Origin: Patescibacteria group bacterium UBA7396
GTDB lineage: Bacteria > Patescibacteriota > Gracilibacteria > BD1-5 > UBA6164
Direction of reading: 5' to 3'
NCBI GenBank assembly: GCA_002470645.1
Contig: DKNE01000031.1
Span: forward strand, 1-26,332
Length of the DNA: 26,332 nucleotides
Program-made: the position numbers and the translations under genes
The notes under the pieces: generated by a model
Database searches by the model: none
Told to the model about the DNA's origin: nothing
Seen by the model: only the letters and a program-made list of their open reading frames with translations
Part shown: one piece after another, positions 9,726 to 19,985 of the stretch
Position numbering within the stretch: the stretch's first letter is position 1
Layout of the letters: every line of letters begins with the position of its first letter

Positions 9726-10271
9726 ATGGAAAGAATTATTTTTGTGCCTTGAGAGAGAGTTTCTCTTGTTATTCCTGAAAAACAGGATTTGGAAATAATG
9801 TATAGATGAATAAATAACATAAATATTATAAAATATTTGCAACCAGTTCGTCATAATACAAGAGAAACAGAAGAGAAATTTTTAAATGAAAAATTAGAAC
9901 AAGCAGATAAATTTTTTGTAATTATGATCAATGAAACAAAAGAAATAATAGGTTCAATTTGATTTAATGAATTTGATGCAATATCAAGAAATGGAATTAT
10001 ATGAATTTCTCTATATGATGAGACTAAGATGTGAAAATGATATGGGACTGAAGCTATGAAACTCTTTTTAAAATATGCGTTTGAATATATTGGAACTCAT
10101 AAAGTTAAATTATCAGTATTTTCGACAAATTCAAGAGCAATAGCATCTTATAAAAAATGTTGATTTAAAGAAGTATGAGTATTGAAAGAAGATGTTTATG
10201 TTATGTGAAAATATGAAGATCATGTAATGATGGAAATCATGAAATACGATTATGAAAAAAATATTTCCTAA
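9726..10271 (+). CDS. GNAT-family N-acetyltransferase (RimJ/RimL-like)
   Basis: A 181-residue GNAT acetyltransferase of the RimJ/RimL type, which transfers acetyl from acetyl-CoA to an amine. Motif A is visible as GISLYDETKMGKGYGTEA, with the pyrophosphate-binding pattern in GKGYG (both of the first Gly by UGA), followed by the helix MKLFLKYAFE. Motif B follows in KVKLSVFSTNSRAIASYKK and CGFKEVG. Substrate is unknown: ribosomal protein N-termini or antibiotics are possibilities in this family. Its last codons overlap the start of the chorismate mutase gene by 20 nt, which suggests one transcript. Confidence 0.88.
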
Positions 10272-10542
10272 AATAAAAACTATGCAAGAATTACAAACAT
10301 ATAGGAACCAAATTGATGAAATAGATACACAAATTATTTCACTTCTCTCGCAAAGATTTGAAGTAGTAAAAAAAGTTTGAGAATATAAAAAACTTCATAA
10401 TTTACCACCATTACAACCAGAAAGATGGCAACAAGTTCTCTCATCTAAAAAAGAAATGGCAAAACAATATTGAGTCAATCCAGAATTTATAGAAACAATT
10501 TGGAATGAAATTCATAAAGAAGCTTTAAGGCTAGAGGAATAA
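10252..10542 (+). CDS. Chorismate mutase (AroQ type)
   Basis: A 96-residue all-helical AroQ-type domain that rearranges chorismate to prephenate. Matching signatures are the N-terminal helix QTYRNQIDEIDTQIISLLSQ, with the Arg and Asp expected in the active site, the following RFEVVKKVGEYK (Arg and Lys, UGA Gly), and the C-terminal IETIWNEIHKEAL. The ATG at 10252 overlaps the GNAT gene; an in-frame Met ten codons later (TMQELQ) is the more typical family start and cannot be excluded. The prephenate dehydratase gene begins 21 nt downstream. In Escherichia coli these two activities are fused in one P-protein; here they are separate. Confidence 0.88.
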
Positions 10543-10563
10543 TATTTATTAAAACTATAAATT

Positions 10564-11391
10564 ATGCAAATATATTATCAATGATACCCATGAGCATATT
10601 GAAACAAAGCCAGTTTACAAGTTGCAAAGCATTTAAATATACAAACACCTCATATTTTTTGACTAGAAACGTTTAAAGAGGTTTTTGATAAAATTCAGCA
10701 ATGAAATATATGAGTTTTCCCAATTGAAAACAGTTACGCATGAAGTATTCATGAAAATTTTTATCATATGATTGCTGGAAAATATATTATTATTTGAGAA
10801 ATATTTTTAGATATCAACCATTATTTACTTTGAAAAACAAATGATATTTCAAAGATAAAAAAAGCCTATTCTCATCCACAAGCGCTTATGCAATGCCAAA
10901 ATTATTTGAAAAAATATAATATTGAGCCAGTAGTTGCATCAGATACTGCAGGAGCAGCAAAATTTATTTCAGAACAAAATGATGAAACTCTTGCTTCTAT
11001 TTCCTCTGATTTGTGTAGTGAATTATATCATCTTGAAATGATAGATAAAAATATTCAAGATCAAACAGGAAATACAACCAGGTTTTTTGTAGTGGTTCAA
11101 AAAGAAGTTTTTGAAAAACAAAAAGAATATTTTCATCTTCCAAAAACTTGAAAAATTTCAATTCAATTTAAGACCAAAGATACTCCTTCAGCATTATATA
11201 AATGTCTTTGAGCTTTTGCAACTCGCCACATAAATCTCACAAAAATAGAATCACTTCCAGCAAGAGAAAATCGTTTTGAATATATTTTTTGGATTGATTT
11301 AGAAAAAAGTGGAGAAGAAAAAGTGATTTTTGATGCGTTTGAAGAATTACAGTTTTTTTGTAAAGATTTTAAGATTTTATGAGAATATTAA
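10564..11391 (+). CDS. pheA: Prephenate dehydratase with ACT domain
   Basis: Converts prephenate to phenylpyruvate, the committed step to phenylalanine. The 275-residue protein has the usual layout: an N-terminal YQGYPGAYG segment, the catalytic domain with FPIENSYAGSI, the NTTRF motif at about residues 170-174 (catalytic Thr-Arg), then a C-terminal regulatory ACT domain with LTKIESLPAR, the Phe-binding ESRP region in slightly altered form. UGA encodes Gly at several conserved places, including PGAYG. The ACT domain implies feedback inhibition by phenylalanine. It sits between chorismate mutase and an aminotransferase. TATAAA lies 2 nt before the ATG. Confidence 0.95.
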
Positions 11392-11409
11392 TTTTTAACT
11401 TTAATATGT

Positions 11410-12327
11410 ATGAAAGTATTTTTACCACAAGCATTTTTTGAGTGAAAATTTGTTCCATTTTCACAAGCAAATATTTCTATTGCGACTCATGCACTTCACT
11501 ATGGAACAGCAGCTTTTTGAGGAATGAGAGCATTTATAAATCCTGAAAATAAAAAAGAAGTGATGCTTTTTAGGCTTAATAAACATGCAGAGAGATTATC
11601 AAAAAGTGCAAAATTTTTTGGATATGATATTTCACCGGAGTATATTGCAGAAAAAATAGTAGAATTTATAAAAAAAAATAAACCACAAACTTCTATTTAT
11701 ATCAGACCTTTAGTGTATACTTCTGATCTTGATATCGCACCAAGACTTCATAATGTTGCTTTTGATTTTTTGATTTATGGATTAGAAATGGGAGAATATC
11801 TCTCATCAACAGACGGAATTACATGTACTATCAGTTCATACCAAAGACAAAGTGATGTAAGTTTTCCTCTCAGATGAAAAATTTCTTGAGCATATATTAC
11901 GAGTGGATTAGCAAAAACAGAAGCTCATGAGAGATGATTTGATGAAGCTATTTTGTTGAATAATCAAAGTAAAGTGAGTGAGGGAAGTGCGATGAATATT
12001 TTTATAGTGAGAAATGGAAAAATTATTACTCCTGGAATGAATCAAGATATTTTAGAATGAATTACCAGAGATAGTGTGATCAAATTAGCAAAATATTTAT
12101 GATATGAAGTAGAAGAAAGACAAGTTGATAAATCAGAACTTTTTATAGCTGATGAAGTATTTTTTACAGGAACTGCAGCAAAACTAAGTGCAGTAAAAAA
12201 AATTGAACAATATAATTTGCCTACTACTAGACCAATTTTTGATACACTAAAAAGTAATTTTGAACTCCTTCAACTTGGAAAAATAAAGGAATTTGAAAGC
12301 TTTGTAACAAAAGTTGAAATAGACTAA
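11410..12327 (+). CDS. ilvE: Branched-chain-type aminotransferase (fold IV PLP)
   Basis: A 305-residue fold-type IV PLP aminotransferase of the IlvE family. Visible features are the N-terminal THALHYGTAAFGGMRAF, the catalytic Lys at about residue 157 in RGKISGAY, the phosphate-binding VSEGSAMNIFIV and the family motif ILEGITRDSVIKLA. IlvE makes Val, Leu and Ile from their 2-oxo acids; some members also accept phenylpyruvate. Its place 18 nt after pheA suggests that here it completes phenylalanine synthesis, though this is inference and no ilv or leu genes are nearby. A hairpin with a T-run follows 33 nt after the stop. Confidence 0.9.
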
Positions 12328-12360
12328 TTCTTTATGCAAGATTTTACTTGACAAAATTTA

Positions 12361-12393
12361 AATAAAACTATACTTAGTATAGTTTTATTTTTT
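12361..12393 (+). terminator. Terminator after ilvE
   Basis: AATAAAACTATACT and AGTATAGTTTTATT are exact reverse complements separated by one T (a loop of about 7 nt in practice), followed by six T. It ends the Nudix-to-ilvE run and lies just before the dehydrogenase gene. Confidence 0.82.
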
Positions 12394-12405
12394 AAATGTA
12401 GAATT

Positions 12406-13197
12406 ATGAAATCAAGAATTAATTTTGATTTTTCAGGAACTACAACAGTAGTAACAGGAGGATCAAGCGGAATATGACTGGCAACTGCAGAACTTATTGC
12501 AAAATCAGGATGAGATGTAATTGTAACCGCAAGTAGAAGTGAAGATAAAACTCAAAAAGCAATTGAAGCGATTCAAAATGCAGCTCTTGGAGTAGGAAAA
12601 GAAGTTTTAGTCAAAGCATTTCCATACATGGCTGAAAATGAAGCATCTGTGGCAGCATTTTTTGAAGAGGTAAAAAAAGTAAGTAAAAGAGTAGATTTTT
12701 TAGTTCACTGAGTTTGAATTAGTCCAGATACTGATTTTGATGATCAAACAGCAGAACTTTGGAATAAAGTATTTGCTACCAATGTAACAGGAACATTTCT
12801 TGCGCTAAAAAATGCAAAAGATATTATGAAAACTCAAGAATTAGTCGATGAAGTAAGAGGAAAAATTGTGCTTATAACTTCAACTAATTGAGTAGATAGT
12901 TATGGAATATTTTCTGCGCCATATGATGCTTCAAAAGCAGCAATGATAAATATGGTGAGAAATATTTGAGAGGATTTTCATAAAAATCATCAGATTGTGA
13001 TAAATGGAATTGGACCTGGATGGATTGCAACAGAAATGAATAATACCGTTCCAGCCGAAGAAATGGCAGCAGAAATGCAAAAGGTTTGGTCTGGAAGAAT
13101 GGCAACTCCAGAAGAAATTGCAAAAAATATTTTAGCATATTTAACACTTCCATATAATTCAGGAAGAGATCATATGGTTGATGGATGATATAGATAG
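12406..13197 (+). CDS. Short-chain dehydrogenase/reductase, FabG-like
   Basis: A 263-residue SDR with the cofactor motif VTGGSSGIG (residues ~13-21), NVTG at the central strand, the catalytic Ser-Tyr-Lys pattern (ITSTN, then YDASK) and the C-terminal NGIGPGWIATEM and YNSGRDHMVDGGY. This is the classical FabG-like layout, with NAD(P)H as cofactor and a ketone or alcohol as substrate. It may be a 3-oxoacyl-ACP reductase or a sugar or polyketide reductase; sequence alone does not decide. The start follows the ilvE terminator; an in-frame upstream ATG at 12334 would read through that hairpin and is less likely. Stop is TAG, then a terminator. Confidence 0.88.
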
Positions 13198-13202
13198 AAA
13201 TA

Positions 13203-13236
13203 AAAAAAGACAACAAAAATTTTTGCTGTCTTTTTT
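13203..13236 (+). terminator. Terminator after SDR gene
   Basis: A near-perfect palindrome of the form AAAAAAGACA-(N)-TGTCTTTTTT with an AT-rich inner stem. It starts 5 nt after the stop. Confidence 0.8.
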
Positions 13237-13367
13237 ATATCTTTTTGACATCTTAAAAAAACATATACAATGAAAATAAATTATATACTAGTACAAGAAA
13301 TTATGGAAACATTTTTTCTTTTTATTTAGAATAAGGTAGTTTTTTGTTGTTATTTTGAAGTGTTTTT

Positions 13368-13513
13368 TATAATGGTCTAAAAGACCTCATCAATCTCTTG
13401 GATATAAAACTCCTTGAGAAGTATATGAAACTTCTCTTTGAAACAAAATTTAATAACAAAAGTATTAGTTTAATCCCTCTTTAAATTTTGTCTTTGACTT
13501 TTGGACCATTATA
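13368..13513. mobile_element. 146-bp MITE-like element with terminal inverted repeats
   Basis: TATAATGGTCTAAAA at 13368-13382 and TTTTGGACCATTATA at 13499-13513 are inverted repeats with one mismatch. Between them is only the last ~24 codons of a transposase. This looks like an internal-deletion derivative of an insertion sequence that kept both ends and could be moved by a full-length relative elsewhere. A TA target duplication is possible. Confidence 0.55.
13373..13453 (+). pseudogene. C-terminal tail of an integrase-core (IS3/IS481-type) transposase
   Basis: The frame at 13373-13453 reads WSKRPHQSLGYKTPGEVYET and then a short end and TAA. The RPHQSLGYKTP motif is characteristic of the C-terminus of DDE integrase-core transposases of IS3 and IS481 types. 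A TAA lies directly upstream in frame and the left terminal repeat replaces the rest of the gene, so this is a non-functional remnant inside the MITE-like element. UGA is read as Gly twice (TPGEV and LGNK), which suggests the parent element was adapted to code 25. Confidence 0.75.
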
Positions 13514-13629
13514 CTAGAGAAAATCAAATTTTATTATTACACAAAATTATTAAAAGAATTGTAATAAATGAAAATAAAGTTGATGTGTATTTTAAGTTTG
13601 CTATGAGTGATAACAAAAAAATTAGACAC

Positions 13630-13660
13630 AAAAAAACCAGTGAAAATAATTTTTCACTGG
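13630..13660 (-). terminator. Minus-strand terminator after the patatin gene
   Basis: On the minus strand CCAGTGAAAA and TTTTCACTGG form a 10-bp stem with a 4-nt loop followed by seven T. It lies 140 nt past the stop of the last minus-strand island gene, with the direct repeat between. It also falls inside the recombinase remnant frame. Confidence 0.7.
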
Positions 13661-13672
13661 CTGCTCTTTCTC

Positions 13673-13797
13673 AAATGGTGACAATGGTAATCCTACCACC
13701 CTAATTTTATATCATAAAGCAAGAATTAGAAAAATCAGGATTGGTAGAGTTTGGAAAACTATTATTGAAAAAAGATAGCAAAGAACATAAATTTAAT
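13673..13797. repeat. 125-bp direct repeat, left copy
   Basis: Begins AAATGGTGACAATGGTAATC and ends AATTTAAT. It matches 21308-21431 with four substitutions and one 1-nt indel. Both copies lie just beyond a minus-facing hairpin terminator. It may be an attachment-site duplication or the residual 3' end of a duplicated element. Confidence 0.92.
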
Positions 13798-13799
13798 AT

Positions 13800-14585
13800 T
13801 TATATATTTTCCCTTTTTATTTCTTCATATCATAAATCAACAAAATAATCTAATTTATCAAAATCTAATGCTTGAAAATCAAAGTATTTTGGTCTAATAA
13901 GAGTAATATTTTTTCAAACATTGAGTAAACTCACATCTTCATTCGTTTTCATGAGAATATTTAAACTCCTGTTTAATATTTCAAAATTATTCTTAAAAAA
14001 TCAAGACTTTGTTGGAATACCAAAAATTTCCTTTTTTATTTGAATATCTTCATAATGAGTTTCTAAAGCTGAAACGGCTATTATGCTTTCTCAACTTAAT
14101 GCTTGAATTGGTAAATTCATAATCATTCCACCATCAACATAAGATATATTATCAATTATTTTTGGTGATAATATTCATGGAATAGAAATACTTGCTCTTA
14201 ATGCATCAACTATTTTTCCATGAGTAAAAATTTTTAATGTCCCATTTGTAATATTTGTTGCCGTAATTTTTAACTGTATTTTTGTATTTTGAATTTCAGT
14301 ATCTCAAAATAATTCTTCTAATTTTTTAGAAATTTTTTCTCACTTTATAAGTCAATAATTCAAATCAAGATCAATCATTTTATAATAACTAATATTTTTA
14401 GCAATATCAGTTATTTCTTGATAATTTTTTCATATAGCTATCAAACTAGCAATAATTGCTCACATAGAAGTTCAAGATATTTCAGAAATATTTATGTTAT
14501 TTTCTTGTAAGTATTTATACACTCAAATATGTATAAATCATTTTGCGGCTCATTATCATAAAGCCAAAGAGTAACTTTTTTCCAT
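13800..14585 (-). pseudogene. Patatin-like phospholipase with an in-frame TAA at the glycine motif
   Basis: A 261-codon frame with patatin features: the lipase motif GTSMG with nucleophile Ser at codon 40, a DGG motif (catalytic Asp) at about codon 150, and an N-terminal oxyanion loop LALG-*-GAAKG. Patatins are Ser-Asp dyad lipid acyl hydrolases. Codon 11 (14553-14555) is TAA where the family has the second Gly of GGG; its two neighbours are UGA glycines, so one G-to-A change in UGA explains it. No downstream Met could restore the oxyanion loop. Unless this is a sequencing error or is read through, the gene is inactive. It starts 10 nt after the RND pump gene and is last in the minus-strand operon. 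Confidence 0.85.
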
Positions 14586-14595
14586 ATTTTAAAAA

Positions 14596-17500
14596 TTAAT
14601 TATTAATTTTATAATTTCTGTATAAGATTTTCATAGCACTTGGAATGAAAAGTAATGTAATAGAGGTTCCTATAATAAGTCATCCCGCAAATGAAAGGGC
14701 AAATGCTGTCCAGAAATCATCAGAAAATGCTAAAACAAAAAGTCATAAAGCCGTAATAATAGTAGTAAGGAAAACTGGTTCCAGTCTTGATTTAACAGAG
14801 TTAATTATTATGTCATCAATCGTCTTAAATCATTCAGGGTGTTCCAGTAAATCGTTAAACCTATTTACTAGATATATTATATGAGCCAATCATACTCAAA
14901 TCAAACCAAAAAGTCAAATTCACACCATCATACTGAGAGATTCTCAACTTATAAGTAAAAACAGTATTGCTCAGATTAAAAATAAAGGTATAGTTAACAT
15001 CATAACTATAGGTTGTTTTAAGTTCTTGAAATTAAATACAAACACACTAAACATCAAAACAAATCATACTATAAATGCTAATGCTAAATCTTGTCAAGAT
15101 TGAGCCATATCTTTTATATCAGCTCCATAAACAATTTTCACTTTTGATGTCTTTTTTGATATTTCATCAACTTGCTTTTGAATAGTTCAAAGAGATGCAT
15201 CAGGTTTTTTATTCGCTTGAACATTTACAACTAAAGTTCAGTCTACATGTTGAAAAGTTTTTATTTGTGGAACTACTTGAATACTTTTTACTACTTCAGA
15301 GAAATAAATATTGCTTCCAGGTATCATGAGATCTGAAAAATTAATATTTTTTCCATTATCATATTTGTAATCTATATATCATTGTACAGGAATGACATCT
15401 TTTCAGAAATCATTTAAGTTGGTAATCGTTGCTCCAATTCATTTATAATCCGTTAAAAAATTGGTATCATCTCATTTTTGATATATCGAAAACAAAAATG
15501 CATTTAATTCAGGAACTGATAAATTAAGTTGCGAAACTTTATCTAAATCATAAATTACTTTTACTTTTCAGTTCGTATATTCTAAACTACTTGACCAACC
15601 ATACGTTCCAGGAATTTTTTTGAGTTCTGGTAATAATTTATCATATTCTAAAGCGAGAATATTCATCTCATCATCAACCTTAGATCAAGATAAAACTAAG
15701 TTAAATGTAACATCTTTTCAAAAACTCAGTCAGTTTTTTTGAAGAAATACTGAAAAATCAGATATGTCATTTTTTAATTTTTCATCTTTTGAAACTTTTT
15801 CTTCCAAAAATTTATTTAAATCAGGATAAATTTTTATTGCACTATCTTCACTTTCCCTTTCAGATGTTTTTGTTAAAACAACATTGATTTCCGCTAAATC
15901 AGGATTAAAACTCGTGTTATATACGATATTATCCAGTGAAGACATAGAATAATGAACTCACAAGTTAATATCATAATTTTCTACTACTCACTTATGATTA
16001 TCTTTAAAATATTCTTTTATATATTCATACATTTTTGAGGTATTTTTTTTATTTTCCTCTATGGAAATATTTTTGTTATAGGTGATATTTACATACACAT
16101 TATTTTTATCGGTCATTGGCATAAAGTCAACATTTCAAAATTGTGAAAATGTAAACATAGTGAAACCAAAAAGCATATAGAAAAATATTATAAGTAGGTA
16201 AGGAGCTTTTAGTACCTTTCTATAAAATCTATCAAAAGGTTTTTCAAATCTACTAAAAAAATGTTCTAGTTTATTTTCTTCTTTACCATCTCAAGTTTTA
16301 AAATTTATAAACGATAAAACTAAAGGAAGAAATATAAATGCAACTACCACTGAAAATAATAAAGTTAAAATAACAGTTGTTGGAAGAAATTTAATAAATT
16401 CTCATATTTTTCCAGTAAGCATAAATGAAAGTGGAAAAAATACAGCAACGGTTACTAAATTTCAAATAATAAGAGGTTTGAAATACATTTTCACTGCATA
16501 TGATAATGCTTCATATTTTCACATCTTTTTTCTTAATCATTCTTGAAATCATTGAGCGACCACTATTAAGTTATCAACCATGATTCATAAACTCAGATTT
16601 AAAGCTCAGCTTACTATTGAGTTAAATGTATATCAGTAATGACTCAACATTATAAATGTTAATAAATATACAAAAGGAAATGTTACAGCTATTGCAAAAG
16701 CTCATCTAAATCACAAAAATATGGTAGCAATAATAAGAATTAAAACTCATGTTTCAAATGTTCCATTAAGAAAGGCATCAAAGGTCTTTTCTATTTCAGT
16801 TTCCTCAGAATAAATCTCTATAGATTTTAATCCATTTTCTTTAAATTTTTCTTCATTTCACTCTAAGTACTCTCTTACTTTTTCAATTACTCATAAAATG
16901 TCTGAACCAGGAACTTTATACACCATAAATTTTACTGCATTTTCTCAGTTAATATATGATGTTCTTTGGTAAAATGGATGGGTAACTTTGATATTTGCAA
17001 CATCTTTTAGTCTCAAAATATTTCCATTTATATTTATCAAACTCATTTCACTTAAATTTTTTTGAAATCATTCTAACTTCTCCTTCGTATTTTTTCCAGT
17101 GTTGTCATAAGTTCTTGCTTCAAAAGTATAGAGATTTCCATTTAAACTTTTTTTATCAGCTGGTGTTTGTGAAACATTTTGTGAAATTATTCAAGCAAGT
17201 TGTTGAAGGCTTAAATTGTATTTTTTTAATTTCTCATAGTCAAAGTTTACCTCAACTTGATAGGTGTATTTTCCAAGAATAATAACTTTATCAACTCAAG
17301 GAATATTTTTAATGTCATCTTCCATATATCTTACTTTATCGTAAAGTTCTGATGGATATTTGTTTCAAGTTATAGAAAATACATAAATTGGAATATCTTT
17401 TGGATCAGCTTTTTTTACCATTACATTACTCACTCCAGAAGGCATATCTGCTCTTGCTTCATCAACTGCGGATACTAAATCATTATAAGCAGTTCATTTA

Positions 17501-17796
17501 TCAGTTCATCTTGAAAATTCTATATTTATAACTCAAACATTCGTAGAACTAACTGAAGAATAAGAGGAAACATTTTTTACTGAAGAAACTTTGTCTTCTA
17601 TTTTTTGTATCACTTGTTTTTCTATAGTATCAGAATCTGCTCCAGGATATACCGCAGTAATATTATAGATTGGGAGATTAATTTCTGGCATTGATTCTTT
17701 TGGCAAGTTCATAAAACTTGAAACTCAAAATCAAGATAATAGTAGCATAACTATCGCTAAAAATGCTCTATAATCTTTAAAATATTTTTCAAACAT
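14596..17796 (-). CDS. RND-family efflux pump inner-membrane subunit (AcrB/MexB-like)
   Basis: A 1066-residue, full-length RND transporter, which exports drugs, metals or other compounds using the proton gradient. An N-terminal transmembrane helix (residues ~10-28) is followed by the first porter domain (YPGADSDTIEKQV, DEARADMPSG), a transmembrane bundle including GIMVDNLIVVAQG, the equivalent of the GxxxDD/N segment of TM4, a second periplasmic loop, and a C-terminal bundle. TM4 has one Asp and an Asn where many AcrB-type pumps have two Asp. The adaptor gene lies upstream in the same operon, separated by 24 nt. No outer-membrane TolC-like gene is in the window. Substrate unknown. Many UGA codons are Gly. 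Confidence 0.9.
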
Positions 17797-17820
17797 AAAA
17801 ATAAATTAATTAAATAAATA

Positions 17821-19704
17821 TTATTTACAAATAGTATCTCAAAAACTTAATCCATCTCTTACCTCAACTTGATTTGAATTTAATTCTCATAATGTTACTT
17901 TTTTCTCCACAATTCATCAAGAAAGAGTTTTTAATTTAATTTGATTACTGTTAATATTACTTGATATGTAATCCAAGGGAACATATATGGTATTATTATT
18001 TTTGGTATTATTATTTTTTCAAATACTACTTACATCCAAAACTTTTCCTTCAGATAAAATAGTAGATAAATCAATTGCTTTTCCATCTAGAAAAATGTTA
18101 CTTTCAGTTTCATAAATATAATTTTGAGTAATACTATCTTGATATGGAAGTTTTGTGGTTAATTTTGTCATATATTTTTTCCCGTCAATATCAAAACTTA
18201 CATCAAGAGGAAGAGATAAATCTATAGAAGAATATATTTGTAATTTTAAACTGGATGTATCTGGTAAAATCTGACACAGTAATGAGTTTGGTCACACTTT
18301 ATTTCACAAAGAAGCTACTTTTTCTTTCACGACTCCACTGTTTTCACTATAAATTTCTTGAGAATTTAAGTTTATATTTATAGTATTGAGATTTGATTGT
18401 AGTTGTGATAACTGGCTATTTAATTGATTTAACTGTATTTGTTCTTGTGATTTGAGCGCATTTATTTGCTCGTTTATATTACTTAAACTTGTTTTAGCTG
18501 TTTCAATTTGACTTTCCAATTGGTTGGTTTGAAGATCAACTGAAGTAGTGAAAGTTCCAAGTTTATTTGATTTTATATTATTTATATTTGATTCAATACT
18601 TCTTTTAGAATTTTCAGAACCATTTATCTGTGTACTTAGAGCTAATATCTGAGTATCATAAGTATTTTTTACGGTTTCACTTCATTTTCTTATATCATCT
18701 AAACCATTTTTTATATTAATCAAATTTGTTTCATATTGTGTAAATATAGAATACAAACTATCAATGGTAGACTGAGAAAAAGTTGTTGATGCAACAGAAT
18801 CTTTGATAGAATCTTTGGTAAGAGAAACATAATCAATAAGTGATTGTATATAAGTTATGTTATCAGCTCATCCATTTGAAAAATTTTTATATGTTTCATT
18901 ATGTGAATACCATTGATTTTTTATACTATCTTTTCTTGAGGTATTTTTAGCTCATAGATAAGTATCATACTCATCATTTTTATTTCTATTTGTATCTGAA
19001 ACTCCATATAATTCATCAATTTGTAATAAAACTACTCCTATTAAAGATTTAGCTTGAGAAGTTGTATTTACATAATTTAAATCTAATTTTTCAATATCTG
19101 CTTTTTTTGAATCCTCTAGTTTATTTTTTGAGTTATTTAAATCATTTATTTGAGTATCAAGAGTTTCTAGTTGGATTTGAAGAGTTTCTAATTGTTTATC
19201 AATATCTGACACTCAAAAATCTTTTTGCTCTGATATCTTTCCTAGAGAATTTTGTAAAATCTTTAATTGACTCTCTAGATTTGATTTTTGAATATTTAGC
19301 AAATTTAATTGAGTGCTAAAATTCGATTTTGTAGAAGATATAATTCCATTTGTATTTGCAATTTGGCTTTTTATCATAGAACTTTGATTATACAGATTTT
19401 GGATATTTGGGTCCGAAGAATCTGGAGTAATCTTTGCTATTAATGTACTTTTATTTACTTTTTGTCATTTTTCACAATTCAAATAATTTATATTTCACCC
19501 ATTATTTGATATTATGTTATTAACATTATTAGTTATAACTTTTCCTTTCAAAGTGAGATTTTGTCCACTTCAAGTTTGTATAGATATAGGTTCATAACAA
19601 CCTAATTTTTCAGTAGTACTCACTACTTCTTTCCCTTCATTTCAACTTGAACAAGAATTAAGTAAAAAAACAAGAGAAATTAAGGAAACAATTTTTTTGT
19701 TCAT
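17821..19704 (-). CDS. HlyD/MFP-family periplasmic adaptor with long coiled coil
   Basis: A 627-residue membrane-fusion (adaptor) protein, long for the family because of an extended coiled coil from about residue 105 to 455 rich in Gln, Asn, Ser and Leu. The N-terminus is a lipoprotein-like signal with LLNSCSS (lipobox with Asn at -2, slightly atypical). Halves of the barrel-sandwich domain flank the coil: GNINYLNCEKGQKVNKSTLI and, after the coil, ENSGVVKEKVASLGNKVG. A C-terminal beta-barrel region follows. It would bridge the RND pump encoded next to it to an outer channel or cell-surface layer. An in-frame ATG at 19710 is an alternative start two codons upstream. It follows the AbrB gene by 24 nt. 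Confidence 0.85.
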
Positions 19705-19728
19705 AATCATAAATTAAATAATAAAATA

Positions 19729-19944
19729 TTAAATCATTTTTATTCATATTGATCTAGTATAATCCATAAGTAATTCTAAATCATCATTTTTAATGAGTCA
19801 CAGAAACTTTTGTCCATGTACTAAAAATATAACTTCGTCACCAGAGTTCAGATTTATACTATCTCTTACATATTTGGGAATTACAACTTGTCACTTTGTT
19901 CATATAGTTGCTGTTCCTCATATTTTCATCTCTTTTGGTCCCAT
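19729..19944 (-). CDS. SpoVT/AbrB-domain transcriptional regulator, 71 aa
   Basis: A 71-residue swapped-hairpin AbrB-type DNA-binding protein. The signature is ATIGTKGQVVIPKYVRDSIN followed by LNSGDEVIFLV, which matches the TKGQVVIPKEIR-x-LGLKxGD consensus of antitoxins and regulators. UGA glycines occur at TIGTKG. It starts the adaptor-pump-patatin unit, 24 nt before the HlyD-like gene, and so probably regulates it. Upstream lie two AGTATACT palindromes and a TTGACT box. A shorter start at the inner Met (KEMKIGG) is possible. No toxin gene adjoins it, so regulator is favoured over antitoxin. Confidence 0.85.
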
Positions 19945-19985
19945 AAAATATAGGTTAGTATTAAAAGATTTTAAAAGTATGAAAG

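Larger units (their letters stand above)
13327..13704 (+). pseudogene. Remnant of a serine site-specific recombinase (C-terminal part), interrupted
   Basis: From 13474 to 13704 the forward frame encodes a C-terminal piece like that of large serine recombinases: TRENQILLLHKIIKRIVINE followed by NKVDVYFKFA, which matches the end of the Recombinase domain and its following strand. The upstream part is missing. If the 146-bp MITE-like element at 13368-13513 is removed with one TA copy, the left flank joins this frame (FEVFFTREN), open back to a TAG at 13327, which suggests the element inserted into this gene. No N-terminal resolvase catalytic domain is present. The 3' end runs into the 125-bp direct repeat. 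Family assignment of this short fragment is tentative. Confidence 0.5.

Noticed and set aside
12334..12405. An in-frame upstream ATG that would add 24 residues to the SDR protein
   Set aside because: The extension runs through the perfect hairpin and T-run that ends the ilvE transcript, and the SDR family begins close to the later ATG at 12406.
12884..13216. Minus-strand frame of 110 codons opposite the SDR gene
   Set aside because: The plus-strand SDR reading is full length with all catalytic motifs.
16995..17282. Plus-strand open frame of 95 codons
   Set aside because: It is antisense to the RND pump gene, has low-complexity translation and no conserved motif.
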